A stretch of 64,000 bases of DNA from Chitinophagaceae bacterium (GCA_009996675.1 JAACZQ010000002.1:1-64000); one strand, 5' to 3'. Positions 52,168 to 61,938 are shown, numbered from the stretch's first letter. Notes: generated from the sequence alone by a model not told the origin. Program-made: numbers and translations.

Positions 52168-53553
52168 GTGGCCAGAAAACTTACATTCAAATTCCCTGAA
52201 GAATTATTCGGCAGTTCTTTTCTGCCGTACCTGGAGTGTCTGACACGAATTCAGTTGTTCACGGGTAACCGCGGCTCGGGCAAGACTACATTTCTTCAGC
52301 AAAAAGCAATCATATTCGCCCTAACAAAGAAGTATTTTCGACTCATCTACACGCGAAAAGTTTCCGAGAACATCCGGGATAGCTTGTTTCAGGGATTCAA
52401 GGATATTATCCATGATTGGAGTTTAGAGAAGTATTTCAAGATCAAGGAGTCAGAGATGGATATCATCTGTATTCCTACGGGCAACATGCTCCTTTCATTT
52501 GGATTGGATAAGCCGGAGAAATTAAAGGGTATAAAGGATCCCACACATATCCTCTGCGATGAGATGACGGAGATAACCTTCCAGGATTATTCTGCTTTGA
52601 TAGCACTTCTCAGAACAAGTAAAACGGCGATAACACAGTTTTGGGGTACTTTCAATCCGGAATACGGATTCTGGGGCCGCGACTATTTCTTTGCTGATAG
52701 TGAAAGCGATGAAATACCGCTCGGTGTGGTCCCTTCAAAGGGCGATGATGTCATTATCATTAAAGGGTCATTTAAGCACAATCAATTCATCGATGCAGTG
52801 GCTTATGAGAAGCTGCTGCTTGAATTGGCAAGGGGAGATGAGAATAAGCTTACTGTCTGGATTGAGGGTAATTGGGGTCAATCTATTACTGGAAACGAGT
52901 ATTTCACCGAATATAAAAAGTCGGTTCATGCAATGCAGGTGCCTTTCTTGGCTGATAAGGCAGTTCATGTAACATTCGATTTTAACACGGTACCATACAT
53001 GACTCTTCTCGGCATGCAAGTTAATATCACCGCAGAGGCATTCGAGATTCGTGTATTTCGTGAATATTGCCTCAAATCTCCATTAAACAGTACAACAGCG
53101 GTTTGTAAGAAGTTCCTGGAAGACTATACCCCGGCAGATTTGCTTTATTATGGGGATGCATCTGGAGAAAATAACATCGCCGGAAAAGGCAATGTTACAG
53201 CATTTGACGATGTCCGCATTGCTTTCTTTCACCTGATCACAGATGCAAGCAACCGAGTTTTGAAGCGAAACCCTCCGATCTTAAAGCGCAGAGACTTTAT
53301 GAACGATATTCTGGGCGGCCGGTTGAAATATGAAGGATTGCCGATTCTACTTATGATCGATGAGAGTTGTAAGGAACTGCTCAAGGATATGCTGAAACTG
53401 AAAATGGGAGCAGATGGCAAAAAGTTGAAGGTGAAAGTGAAAGACAAGGCGAGTGGAATTTCTTACGAGGAGCTGGGACATACTTCAGATGCACTTGAAT
53501 ATATGATCGTTCAACTCTTATGGGACGAATTTTCCAAAAAGCAAAACAAATAA
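52168..53553 (+). CDS. terL: Terminase large subunit
   Basis: A 461-residue packaging motor. Walker A G33-N-R-G-S-G-K39-T40, Walker B ILCDE with D131-E132, and a C-terminal nuclease domain starting HVTFDFNTVPYMTLLG. The GTG start at 52168 follows the preceding stop by one nt. Cleaves and translocates DNA into the prohead. Confidence 0.9.
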   Translation: MARKLTFKFPEELFGSSFLPYLECLTRIQLFTGNRGSGKTTFLQQKAIIFALTKKYFRLIYTRKVSENIRDSLFQGFKDIIHDWSLEKYFKIKESEMDIICIPTGNMLLSFGLDKPEKLKGIKDPTHILCDEMTEITFQDYSALIALLRTSKTAITQFWGTFNPEYGFWGRDYFFADSESDEIPLGVVPSKGDDVIIIKGSFKHNQFIDAVAYEKLLLELARGDENKLTVWIEGNWGQSITGNEYFTEYKKSVHAMQVPFLADKAVHVTFDFNTVPYMTLLGMQVNITAEAFEIRVFREYCLKSPLNSTTAVCKKFLEDYTPADLLYYGDASGENNIAGKGNVTAFDDVRIAFFHLITDASNRVLKRNPPILKRRDFMNDILGGRLKYEGLPILLMIDESCKELLKDMLKLKMGADGKKLKVKVKDKASGISYEELGHTSDALEYMIVQLLWDEFSKKQNK

Positions 53554-53556
53554 GTG

Positions 53557-53577
53557 TGTAATTTTATACAAACTAAG
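53557..53577 (+). promoter_or_regulatory. Phage motif copy 2
   Basis: Reads TGTAATTTTATACAAACTAAG just before the portal gene ATG; same pattern as copies 1 and 3. Confidence 0.55.
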
Positions 53578-53581
53578 TAGT

Positions 53582-55486
53582 ATGACACGGGAAGAGGCCT
53601 ATAAGGTGCTTATTGACACCGTTACGAATAATATCAAGCACGTTGATTATAAACGTGTAACCGATCTGGCTGATGATTACAGCATATACATTACCGGTGC
53701 CGGAATCGACAAAAAGCTGAAACGGTTCAATCCACGAGAGGATGAGGAAATGTTTAAGCAACGTAAAAACCTTACAATTGCCATAACTCCCGCAATTGCG
53801 TCTTCAATCAAAAGGCCGTTTAATAAAGTCCCCAGAACCCCACCAGTTACAAAAAAAGTCTCTGCCAAGGATAGAAATAATGAGCAGGCAGTGGCTGAAA
53901 TTCAGGAGCGTATCAATTCATTCTATGGTGGCGATGCGAATGTTGGAGGCCTGGATTATTGGATTCAAAACCGGTTTGTAGACCTTTCCTTTATAGATCC
54001 GAATAGCTGGATTGTTATTGAATTTGATCCATTCGATAGCAATATTGAGAAGGCATATCCACGGCCATTTGAGGTTACATCTAAACAGGCTGTCAACTTT
54101 TCAATCCTTAACAACAAGGTCCAGTGGCTGGTTGTAGAGACTGAAATCACCTATCCAACCAAAAAAGATGGGCTGATCGATGTTGCAAATGGTATTGTGC
54201 CGAATACCCAATCGTTAAAGCAGAATAAAGGTAAAAAGTTCACGATATATGCTGACAATGACGCAGTAACGCTAACTCAAACCAGCAAGGATGATAACGA
54301 CAGGATTCTTGCCATACCAGGTGAGCAATTGATCAATATTGAGGGCAAGGGCACATTCATCGTCAACTTTTATGAAACTAAAACAGAATCATGCCCGGCT
54401 TTCCGGGTGGGCTATATCCCGGATGTGCAGACACAAGGGCGCACATATGTCAACCCGTTTCATGATGCCCTATGCCATATCGAAAAATCGGTAAAAACTG
54501 TCAGTGAGTTTGACCTGGCCACTTGCCTGCATACCTTCCCGCAGAAGGTAGTTCGCATTACAAAATCATGTCAGGGAAATGGTACGCAGAAATGTAAGGG
54601 GGGCAAGCTCACAGACGGAACAACATGCCCGACCTGTAAAGGGACAGGCAAGCCAATTCACACTTCCGGGCAGGATGTGGTTGAGGTGGCGATGCCTGAG
54701 ACAAAAGAGGATTATGTTCCGCTGTCTGATTTTATTCATTACGTTGACACACCGGTGGAGCTGCTTAAGTTCCAGAAGGAGCTTACTGACGCAGTAGAAA
54801 TCAAGTGTCACCAAACGGTATTCAATTCAACAGCGCTCCTTAGAAAGCCGAATGGTGGACAGCAGATAGATCCAACGGCTACTGAGGTAAACAACGACAT
54901 GGAAAGCGTTTACGATACACTTTCTCCGTTTGGCGAGAAAGTTTCAAGCGTATGGACCATTGTTGTGCAGTTTATTGCCATTCTAACAGACAATAAGGAC
55001 AAGGTGAGTATTCTGCACCGCTTCCCATCAAACTTTAAACTGAAAACCCGTACCGATCTGTATGTAGAAAGGAAAACACTAAAGGATGCGGGGTCTCCAC
55101 CATTCGTAATGGATGCTGTCGATGACGAGCTGGCGCAGGATATCTATGCGGATGATGCAGATAGTCTGCTGCAATACCGCGTAAAGAAGGAGCATTTCCC
55201 TTTCCCGGGTAAATCGCCAGAGGATATTCAGTTCCTGCTGTCAGCAAGTACTACGCTGAAAAAGACGAAAATTCTGTATACATATTTCGATCAGATATTC
55301 ACCGAGCTGCAACGCGAGAGTCTGGCCGCTAACAACGATTTCTATCTGCTGAAGCCGGCTGAGAGGCAAACGAAGATTGATGAGAAAGTTAAAGGCATTT
55401 TGGACGAGCTCAGCAATGAAACTCAAACAGCCTTTCCTTTACATGCTATCCCTTTAAACTCGCCTGATAAAACTGAGGTAGCCTAA
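53582..55486 (+). CDS. Portal protein with a CxxC insertion
   Basis: A 634-residue protein between terminase and the MuF-like gene, matching a portal by position, size and overall helical/beta layout. An insertion near residues 325-360 has CQGNGTQKCKGG and CPTCKGTGK, a DnaJ-type zinc-binding pattern unusual in portals. Forms the dodecameric vertex through which DNA enters. Confidence 0.75.
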   Translation: MTREEAYKVLIDTVTNNIKHVDYKRVTDLADDYSIYITGAGIDKKLKRFNPREDEEMFKQRKNLTIAITPAIASSIKRPFNKVPRTPPVTKKVSAKDRNNEQAVAEIQERINSFYGGDANVGGLDYWIQNRFVDLSFIDPNSWIVIEFDPFDSNIEKAYPRPFEVTSKQAVNFSILNNKVQWLVVETEITYPTKKDGLIDVANGIVPNTQSLKQNKGKKFTIYADNDAVTLTQTSKDDNDRILAIPGEQLINIEGKGTFIVNFYETKTESCPAFRVGYIPDVQTQGRTYVNPFHDALCHIEKSVKTVSEFDLATCLHTFPQKVVRITKSCQGNGTQKCKGGKLTDGTTCPTCKGTGKPIHTSGQDVVEVAMPETKEDYVPLSDFIHYVDTPVELLKFQKELTDAVEIKCHQTVFNSTALLRKPNGGQQIDPTATEVNNDMESVYDTLSPFGEKVSSVWTIVVQFIAILTDNKDKVSILHRFPSNFKLKTRTDLYVERKTLKDAGSPPFVMDAVDDELAQDIYADDADSLLQYRVKKEHFPFPGKSPEDIQFLLSASTTLKKTKILYTYFDQIFTELQRESLAANNDFYLLKPAERQTKIDEKVKGILDELSNETQTAFPLHAIPLNSPDKTEVA

Positions 55487-56445
55487 TGCCTGGACAAGAG
55501 GAAATATTCGATAATAAGGATAAGTTGATCAACAAAGCATCAGATTCGCTGGATCGTCTGATTCAAAACCTTGGTAGTGCTCTGTACAATAAGCTGTGGG
55601 ATGAATTGGGCAAAAGGTTATCAGTTACAAACGGCAAAATTGACACCACTGTTGGGAACTTTGCGGCTGTTCGTGCAATTGATAGTACTTACAGTGATTT
55701 TATAAGGGAAGTAGGGCCCAAGGTTGCCTCTGAAATACATACAAATGTGAACCGTATCAGTAAACTTAATGTGGATTATTTCGCAAAGTTCGAAATTGAT
55801 AAAAGGTCCTATCAAGGTACAACCGATGCAATCCGGAAGATCATTAATGAGCGCCTGGGCCTTGATACGGTCGGTGAAAAGACATTGAGGCTGAAAAAAG
55901 GCGGTTTCATGGATGGGTTACTTTCCGACAATACTGTTCGCAACCAGATTAAGGATGCCTCGTTGCGTGGAGTTACGACTGGCGCAGGTTTCAATGGGTT
56001 TCGCGATGAGTTGCGGGACATGATTGCCGGTAACGAAGAGAAGATGGGTGGGTTTCACCAATACTACCGGAATTACACCTATGATCTGTATGTGCACGTG
56101 GATAGGCTGGAGAGTAACTTGATAGCTGCAGATATTGGTCTTGATAGCTTCATTTTTTCCGGAACAATCATTGATACTTCCCGCCAGTTCTGTATTGATC
56201 ACGTTAATAAGGTATTTACTATAGAAGAAGCAAAAAAATGGAAAGACCTGATTGGTAAGTACAAGGTTGTCGAAGGGGCCAGAGCTGGGACCACAAGGAA
56301 GGTTCCCATTGGTCCTTTAGTAGATAATCCTGATACTTACGATCCAATCACCCAAATGGGTGGCTTCGGTTGCCGGCATATTCCAAGATTTATCAGCAAG
56401 GTGGTAGCTGATCCGCTCAAGAAAAAGCAAGGAAAGGTCGATTAA
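55486..56445 (+). CDS. MuF-like minor head protein
   Basis: A 319-residue protein. The C-terminal block with SRQFCIDHVNKVFT and TQMGGFGCRHIPRFI is typical of the phage Mu F / head morphogenesis family. Overlaps the portal stop by one nt. Located inside the head and ejected in some phages. Confidence 0.8.
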   Translation: MPGQEEIFDNKDKLINKASDSLDRLIQNLGSALYNKLWDELGKRLSVTNGKIDTTVGNFAAVRAIDSTYSDFIREVGPKVASEIHTNVNRISKLNVDYFAKFEIDKRSYQGTTDAIRKIINERLGLDTVGEKTLRLKKGGFMDGLLSDNTVRNQIKDASLRGVTTGAGFNGFRDELRDMIAGNEEKMGGFHQYYRNYTYDLYVHVDRLESNLIAADIGLDSFIFSGTIIDTSRQFCIDHVNKVFTIEEAKKWKDLIGKYKVVEGARAGTTRKVPIGPLVDNPDTYDPITQMGGFGCRHIPRFISKVVADPLKKKQGKVD

Positions 56446-56454
56446 AATATTACA

Positions 56455-56462
56455 CTATATTT
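56455..56462 (+). promoter_or_regulatory. -7 box TATATTTG
   Basis: A full TAnnTTTG match 8 nt upstream of the 56471 ATG; the -33 element is not obvious. Confidence 0.4.
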
Positions 56463-56470
56463 GAGTAGCG

Positions 56471-56689
56471 ATGACTTTAGCCGATTTTAGGTCAGAATGC
56501 TACCAGATTCTCGAAAAGAGAGGACATAGAGAGATAAACGGTGAATTATTTTATCCTGAAAGTTCTATTATGGACCTAATGGAGTTTATCAAAGAACATC
56601 CTCAGCACTTTGAAGAATCTAATCTGCAAGAGGCCAAAGACAAATTGATGGGCACTATTTCTCAGGTGCTTCAAGGGTTCAAAAAATAG
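56471..56689 (+). CDS. Hypothetical phage protein
   Basis: A 72-residue acidic, helical protein (EFIKEHPQHFEESN). Unknown function. Confidence 0.5.
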   Translation: MTLADFRSECYQILEKRGHREINGELFYPESSIMDLMEFIKEHPQHFEESNLQEAKDKLMGTISQVLQGFKK

Positions 56690-56719
56690 CTAATAAATTT
56701 TTTTGGTTTGTATTACAAG

Positions 56720-56745
56720 TTTGTTTGTAATTTTATACAAATAAA
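56720..56745 (+). promoter_or_regulatory. Phage motif copy 3
   Basis: Reads TTTGTTTGTAATTTTATACA and continues AATAAAA; the arms TTTGTA/TACAAA span 56724-56741. A related TTTGTATTACAAG lies at 56706. It precedes the Pro/Ala-rich gene. Confidence 0.6.
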
Positions 56746-56753
56746 ACGGTAAT

Positions 56754-57062
56754 ATGGCCAAATCAACAACTCCGGTGAAGCCTGCTGAAACGGCTACAGC
56801 TCCGGCAGCAACAGAAACACCCGCAGTTCCACAGGCGGGATCAATCGCTCCTGTACCTGAATCAACAACTCCGGTGAAGCCTGCTGAAACGGCTACAGCT
56901 CCGGCAGTGAATGGCTATTCAAGTGATAAGGTACATCTGGTGAAGTTGGATGAAAAAGGAGAGGTGATCGACAATATGGTACTCCCGATCAGCACCTGGA
57001 ATAACCTGTCTCCAAACCACAAGAAGGATTGGAAGGTTAAAAAACCAGATTCGATCAATTAA
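56754..57062 (+). CDS. Pro/Ala/Thr-rich repeat phage protein
   Basis: A 102-residue protein. The first half is low-complexity, with two copies of TTPVKPAETATAPA encoded by a 48-nt exact direct repeat. The second half is a small globular domain (VHLVKLDEKGEV...). Between portal and scaffold, so perhaps a structural accessory. Confidence 0.6.
   Translation: MAKSTTPVKPAETATAPAATETPAVPQAGSIAPVPESTTPVKPAETATAPAVNGYSSDKVHLVKLDEKGEVIDNMVLPISTWNNLSPNHKKDWKVKKPDSIN
56761..56907. repeat. 48-nt in-frame direct repeat pair
   Basis: 56761-56808 and 56860-56907 are identical, offset 99 nt (33 codons), within the Pro/Ala-rich gene. Confidence 0.85.
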
Positions 57063-57073
57063 ATCATTTGATA

Positions 57074-57301
57074 ATGCTCATTACAAATAAACGTACTGGC
57101 CGGCAGGTTGAAGTAACTGAGGCGGAAGCTAAAAAGATCGCCGGCAATCCTCATATCTCAGGGCTGTATAACATTCCGAAGATTGAGGAAAAAAAGAAGT
57201 CTGGTAAACCATTGACTGAAAAACCGGTGAAAGTAGAAGCTCCGGCCCCAGTTGAAGTACCTGCGCCAGAAGTTAAGATGGATGAGCCAACAGCATCGTA
57301 A
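57074..57301 (+). CDS. Hypothetical phage protein
   Basis: A 75-residue protein (MLITNKRTGRQVEV) with a proline- and glutamate-rich tail. The N-terminal domain may be SH3-like. Unknown function. Confidence 0.5.
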   Translation: MLITNKRTGRQVEVTEAEAKKIAGNPHISGLYNIPKIEEKKKSGKPLTEKPVKVEAPAPVEVPAPEVKMDEPTAS

Positions 57302-57310
57302 ACAAGTTCT

Positions 57311-58255
57311 ATGAACAAATTAATACTGGCAGTTCTGGGTACACTGTACAAAATGCCCGAATCGGAAGTTGCTGAACTTCTCAAAAAATCAGATGGCACG
57401 GATGGTTTCGATGAAGACAAGGCCCTGAAACTGATCCTCGACAAAGACAAAGAACGTGTGGCATCATTGAAAGCAGAAGGTAACACTAAGTGGGACGATG
57501 CTATCAAAAAAGCTACAAAGGAAGTCTGGGGGAAAGTGGAAAAGGACTTGAAAGCAAAATTCGACATCGAAAGCGACCTGCAAGGCGAAGAGCTCTTAAC
57601 CCATGTAGCTGAAACTCTGCCCGAAAAGTACAAAGGCAAAGGCAAAAAAGCTGAGGAACTCACTGAGGATGATATCAAAAAGCATCCGGTGTACATCAAA
57701 GCTGAAAAAGCCTTTAAGCAGCAGCTCGCTGATAAAGACACCGAGCACCAAAATGCTATTAAGGCAAAGGAAACTGAGTACAGTCATAAAGAAGTTTTCG
57801 GGAAGGTGTCAGAGAAGGCGCTGACCAGCTTCAAGAAGATTGGCGAAGCCATCCTGCCTGCCGATGCAGAAAAGGCACAGAAGATGATACAAAGGTTGCT
57901 GATTGATGAGTTGGGTAACTACTCCTACCAGGTAGATGAAAAAGGAAATTTCATCGTCCTGAACAAAGATGGCAAACGTGCCGAGGATGATCACGGACAT
58001 GCTGTTGAACTTGATTCTCTTATCGAGAAGATTGCGAAAAGCAATTTCGAGTTCAAAGCAGCACAGAACCGACAATCTCCTGCAAACGGCGGCGGCCAGC
58101 AACAACAGCAACCAGGCGGCGGACAAGCTGCCAAGAAATATACGGGTAAGGCTCCAAGCAGTCAGCAAGAATACCTCGGATTGCTCACGGGCTCTGATTT
58201 GTCAACAGAAGAGAAATTGGATGTCAAAGCGCAATACGGGGAACAGTTCAGTTAA
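57311..58255 (+). CDS. Scaffolding-like capsid assembly protein
   Basis: A 314-residue charged, coiled-coil protein directly upstream of the major capsid gene, with a glycine/glutamine-rich linker near 265-280. This size, composition and position fit a phage scaffold. The fold is not confirmed. Confidence 0.65.
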   Translation: MNKLILAVLGTLYKMPESEVAELLKKSDGTDGFDEDKALKLILDKDKERVASLKAEGNTKWDDAIKKATKEVWGKVEKDLKAKFDIESDLQGEELLTHVAETLPEKYKGKGKKAEELTEDDIKKHPVYIKAEKAFKQQLADKDTEHQNAIKAKETEYSHKEVFGKVSEKALTSFKKIGEAILPADAEKAQKMIQRLLIDELGNYSYQVDEKGNFIVLNKDGKRAEDDHGHAVELDSLIEKIAKSNFEFKAAQNRQSPANGGGQQQQQPGGGQAAKKYTGKAPSSQQEYLGLLTGSDLSTEEKLDVKAQYGEQFS

Positions 58256-58278
58256 TTAACCCGTAAAAATAGAAACCC

Positions 58279-59379
58279 ATGGGACTCACCACGTTTAATA
58301 ATGTAAAAGCGGCAGAAGTACAGATTCTGCTGGACCAGCTTTGGGCTGAACCATCAACCTCCAAATCCTACGGTGTAAAAGCACACGCCCTCAAAGCAGT
58401 TCTGGAAAACCAGACAGCAGTGCTTACCGAATTGGAAAACCCTGATCAGAAAAGGGATGTATCAGTTAAATGGGTTGACTTCTGCGGAGATACCTCTGCT
58501 GATGGTCAATACGCAGATAACTGTACGCCTGCAGCCGGCGACGAAGGAACTGCGAAAAAGCAGGATTATGCCCTCGATGTGTTCATTACCGACAGCTATT
58601 CTGTAGCTCAGGAAGAATTGGAAAGTGCAGTTGTAAGCTACGATCAGATTGTAGCTACTGGCCTGGCCGCCAAAATCAAAAACATCATCGAGCGTTTCAA
58701 CGCTAAGGTTGTTGCGGCAATCGCTGCCAATAAAGGAACAAACCCCTTCCCGGGTGCCTATTCTTACGATAACGTAACGAAGGACACCACGGTAGTAGGC
58801 GCTGATTATGGGGTGAAAAAACTCTATCCATATTTCATGCAGGTTTCTGAAATGAACCGCAGTCAAAGCGTTTATCTGCTGGATGGTGGTAATCTTTTTC
58901 AGGATTACTATATAGCCAAGAAAACCGTTGCAAATGATAACGGTAAAGCTGAGGCAAGCATGTATGACGATATCCCATTCCGTCATGATATGGCCGGATT
59001 TGCCGCAAATGCGCTTTCTGCGAATAGCTTCCTGATCGACAAAGGATCCCTGGCTGTTGCCAACCGCGCCAAATTCCCTTCTCTGCAAAAACTTGCAGGA
59101 ATGAAAGATGGCGGATGGATTCATACGTCCAACGGCAACATCATGAGGTATTCCATTCCTGTGAATATCCCTGATTTGATGCCGATGATGTTCATCAGCC
59201 AGAATGCATTGAAGAAACAGCAGCTTCTCATCGATGTACAGCACTCTGTTGTATGTACCGAAGGAGGACTGTTGCTTCCAACATGGCAGCTTAAACTACG
59301 TGCGGGAGTATTCGCTAACCCGATCCGTTGCAATGCTGGCAACACCGGTATTTTGTCATTCGTAAAAGCAGCAGAATAA
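58279..59379 (+). CDS. Major capsid protein
   Basis: A 366-residue protein that follows the scaffold and is followed by its own terminator, as for highly expressed capsid genes. It shows mixed alpha/beta layout with a long N-terminal helix and a conserved central segment (SYSVAQEELESAVVSYDQIV). Fold not identified by motif, so the call is positional. Confidence 0.7.
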   Translation: MGLTTFNNVKAAEVQILLDQLWAEPSTSKSYGVKAHALKAVLENQTAVLTELENPDQKRDVSVKWVDFCGDTSADGQYADNCTPAAGDEGTAKKQDYALDVFITDSYSVAQEELESAVVSYDQIVATGLAAKIKNIIERFNAKVVAAIAANKGTNPFPGAYSYDNVTKDTTVVGADYGVKKLYPYFMQVSEMNRSQSVYLLDGGNLFQDYYIAKKTVANDNGKAEASMYDDIPFRHDMAGFAANALSANSFLIDKGSLAVANRAKFPSLQKLAGMKDGGWIHTSNGNIMRYSIPVNIPDLMPMMFISQNALKKQQLLIDVQHSVVCTEGGLLLPTWQLKLRAGVFANPIRCNAGNTGILSFVKAAE

Positions 59380-59390
59380 GCTGCTTTTAC
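59362..59390 (+). terminator. Hairpin overlapping the capsid stop codon
   Basis: Perfect 11-bp arms GTAAAAGCAGC and GCTGCTTTTAC around AGAATAA; the loop contains the TAA stop. It may end or attenuate transcription after the capsid gene. Confidence 0.7.
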
Positions 59391-59420
59391 CTTATTACTC
59401 ATCATTCAATTCATCGATCA

Positions 59421-59837
59421 ATGAAAAAGATATTCAGCATTTTGGCTTTTGTGCTGGCATTTACCGTGGGGGCTTCGGCTCAAACAGCGGTGCCGCTTTC
59501 GCCCGTTCTCGATAGCATCGTGACCTCATCAAGTCTCGATACATCTTACAGTTTCAAAAAAGTAGAAGGTTGGTGGGATGCAGTTTCCATTCAAGTCGTA
59601 ATTCCAAAGGTAAGCGGCACCGTTACCGGTTATGCTTTACTGCAAGGCAGCCTGGATGGGGTTAACTACGCCAATATCACGACAGATACACTTACACTGG
59701 CAAATGTCGCTACCAACTCGAAAGTATGGGCATTCAGCAGCGTTCCTTACGCATATTATCGTGTAGCTGTTTATGCCCCTTCAAGTACATACAAAGCGTA
59801 TGTCCGGGGCTATATTTTATTAAGGCGAAAGCAGTAG
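59421..59837 (+). CDS. Exported small protein in the structural cluster
   Basis: A 138-residue protein with a signal peptide (FSILAFVLAFTVGASAQ) and a beta-rich mature domain. An exported protein inside a phage head operon is unusual. It may be a host-modifying or cell-surface factor, or a decoration protein that lost its usual export-free form. Start 59421 is preferred to the 59328 extension. Confidence 0.6.
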   Translation: MKKIFSILAFVLAFTVGASAQTAVPLSPVLDSIVTSSSLDTSYSFKKVEGWWDAVSIQVVIPKVSGTVTGYALLQGSLDGVNYANITTDTLTLANVATNSKVWAFSSVPYAYYRVAVYAPSSTYKAYVRGYILLRRKQ

Positions 59838-59867
59838 GGTTTTCATACAGTTGTTTTTTAGGACAAG

Positions 59868-59892
59868 GGTGGGCTCACTGCCCACCTTTTTT
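59868..59892 (+). terminator. Strong intrinsic terminator
   Basis: Stem GGTGGGC/GCCCACC with loop TCACT, followed by six T, after the exported-protein gene. Confidence 0.9.
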
Positions 59893-59902
59893 ATTACTCC
59901 AT

Positions 59903-60217
59903 ATGACACATATTCCGGCAGATATCATGGTTAAGATAAAGATGACAGCCAAAGGGCTGCCTGTGATCATGACACAAACCCACGAGAAACACATCATTAC
60001 CCAAGATGAATATAAGGAGCAGTTTGAGCATTTGGCGCCGCAGGAAGCGATTATTCCAAAAGGCCCACACAAAGGGAAAGTGATGATCACGCAGCCAGTT
60101 CAGGTTTATTGGAATCATGTGCGGCGACTGAGGAGTGCGTGGCTTAAAAGCGGATACGATGGCGTAGTGCAGTATGTGCTGGCCGTCCATCAGATCACCC
60201 AACAAAAGTCAAACTAA
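59903..60217 (+). CDS. Hypothetical head-tail region protein
   Basis: A 104-residue protein. Basic, alpha/beta; the 59726 upstream start overlaps the previous gene and terminator, so ATG 59903 is chosen. Overlaps the next gene by one nt. Unknown function. Confidence 0.55.
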   Translation: MTHIPADIMVKIKMTAKGLPVIMTQTHEKHIITQDEYKEQFEHLAPQEAIIPKGPHKGKVMITQPVQVYWNHVRRLRSAWLKSGYDGVVQYVLAVHQITQQKSN

Positions 60218-61302
60218 TGGACTACAAAGCCTGTCTGAATAATATTATTGGCATTACCCGTAGTGATTGCCCATGCATAACTGATAAGCTCAGCAATGAT
60301 TCGTTGCCGGAAAAATGGTACACGATCTCCACTTCTGACCTTTACCTGGATGAGCTGGAAGGGATTATTCCCCTTTTCGGCGTGGATGCAGCGAAGGAAT
60401 GTGATAATGATGAGTTGGCCGACTTCTTTGTGAAGGCCAGAAACAACGCAATATCACTATTGTTAAAAGATTATCTGATTGGGCTAAATCAGAAATTCAA
60501 AGAAGGTTATCGGCCGTATATGGGATGGATTGCATCCAAAACATTCGGTGCTACTCAGTTACTGAATGGAGGTTTTGCCGGTATAAAACTTTCCACGGTT
60601 GCGATGAAAGGCGGTTTGATCACCATCAATAAGGTTTTTACCATGATGGATGCAGGGGCAACATTTGATCTGTATATCTACAAAGTAGAACGCAATGCAC
60701 AAATGTATGAGCTGGTGCATACTATCACGGGACTTCAATCACTTCCCGGCGCAATCCAAGAAAATACATTAAATACACCGGTAGAGCTTGAATTGAGCGA
60801 GTTCGGGGCAGACTTCTATCTATTGTATCAGCCTGCAGGCTTCAATCCAAAGCAAAATAGTGTATCGTGTAACTGTGGTAATAAAGAGATCCTGTTGAGG
60901 CAATACATGAGCGTTCAAGGTGTGTACGGCGCTGAAATACCGATGATGCCTTATTTCTGGGGCTCAAGCAACGCTATGGGCCTGTCGCTGGATGTATCTA
61001 TTGGATGTAATGCATCATCCATCCTGTGCGCCACGTATGAGACGTATTCACCGGCAAGGGAGGCTATTGCATTGGCAGTTCGCTACAAAGCCGGGGAACT
61101 CGTGCATGAATATGTCCTCCGGAGCAACAATATCAACTTGTACACCATGAGCAGCCGGGAGGCACTGTATGGGAAGCGGAATCACTTCAAGGCAGAATAT
61201 ATCGCAATCATTAATTGGCTAGTGGATAATGCAGATATTGATCTGATCGACTGTTATGTGTGCAATGACAAAAGAGTAACCAAAGGAGGGATAATGGCGT
61301 AA
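60217..61302 (+). CDS. Hypothetical head-tail connector region protein
   Basis: A 361-residue protein. Cysteine-bearing segment SCNCGNKEILLRQYM at about 225. It could be a head-tail or baseplate component, but no family is recognised. Confidence 0.55.
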   Translation: MDYKACLNNIIGITRSDCPCITDKLSNDSLPEKWYTISTSDLYLDELEGIIPLFGVDAAKECDNDELADFFVKARNNAISLLLKDYLIGLNQKFKEGYRPYMGWIASKTFGATQLLNGGFAGIKLSTVAMKGGLITINKVFTMMDAGATFDLYIYKVERNAQMYELVHTITGLQSLPGAIQENTLNTPVELELSEFGADFYLLYQPAGFNPKQNSVSCNCGNKEILLRQYMSVQGVYGAEIPMMPYFWGSSNAMGLSLDVSIGCNASSILCATYETYSPAREAIALAVRYKAGELVHEYVLRSNNINLYTMSSREALYGKRNHFKAEYIAIINWLVDNADIDLIDCYVCNDKRVTKGGIMA

Positions 61303-61305
61303 GAA

Positions 61306-61938
61306 ATGACGGAGAAGACAATATATGACCTGATCAATGATATCAATACGGCAGAGCGTCGTATCGCTGAGGAATTGCCGAAAATCACCGCTGAGTATGC
61401 AGAAACCACTACCAACCTGATCATATTGCGGGTTCAAAAAGGAGGGATTCCAGGGAAAAGATATTCGACTGAGCCTATTTATGCTTCACCATCAATGTTC
61501 AATCGCAAAGGATCCTTTAAGCCGATCGGAAAAGGCGAAGAAAAAGCAAAAACTACCACGGTCTACAACACCAAGACACAAAAAGGTAAAAAGGTTGCCA
61601 TCAAAGAAGATCATACCGAGCGCAAAACCATGTATCTGGGTGAGGGATACAAAGAACTACGAGAGGTCAATGGGTTGCAGACAGCCGTGGTTGACGTTAC
61701 CTTTTCAGGCCGCATGCTGCAGAATATTCACACGCAATCTATTAACCAGGTAGATGAGTTCCACTCTCAAGCGATTGTTGGGGCATCGAACCAAGAAAAC
61801 AGAGACAAACTCGGCGGCCAGCATAAGCGCTACGGGGATTTTCTTGCACCCACTGACGAAGAAACAGACCTCACCAAAGAAATACCCGCCGCCAAAATAT
61901 TGAGCATCCTCGAAGAAACAATCAACATAAAATTATGA
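61306..61938 (+). CDS. Hypothetical phage protein, possible tail completion
   Basis: A 210-residue basic, alpha/beta protein (GKRYSTEPIYASPSMF) placed where HK97-gp10-type connector proteins occur. Family not confirmed. Confidence 0.5.
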   Translation: MTEKTIYDLINDINTAERRIAEELPKITAEYAETTTNLIILRVQKGGIPGKRYSTEPIYASPSMFNRKGSFKPIGKGEEKAKTTTVYNTKTQKGKKVAIKEDHTERKTMYLGEGYKELREVNGLQTAVVDVTFSGRMLQNIHTQSINQVDEFHSQAIVGASNQENRDKLGGQHKRYGDFLAPTDEETDLTKEIPAAKILSILEETINIKL

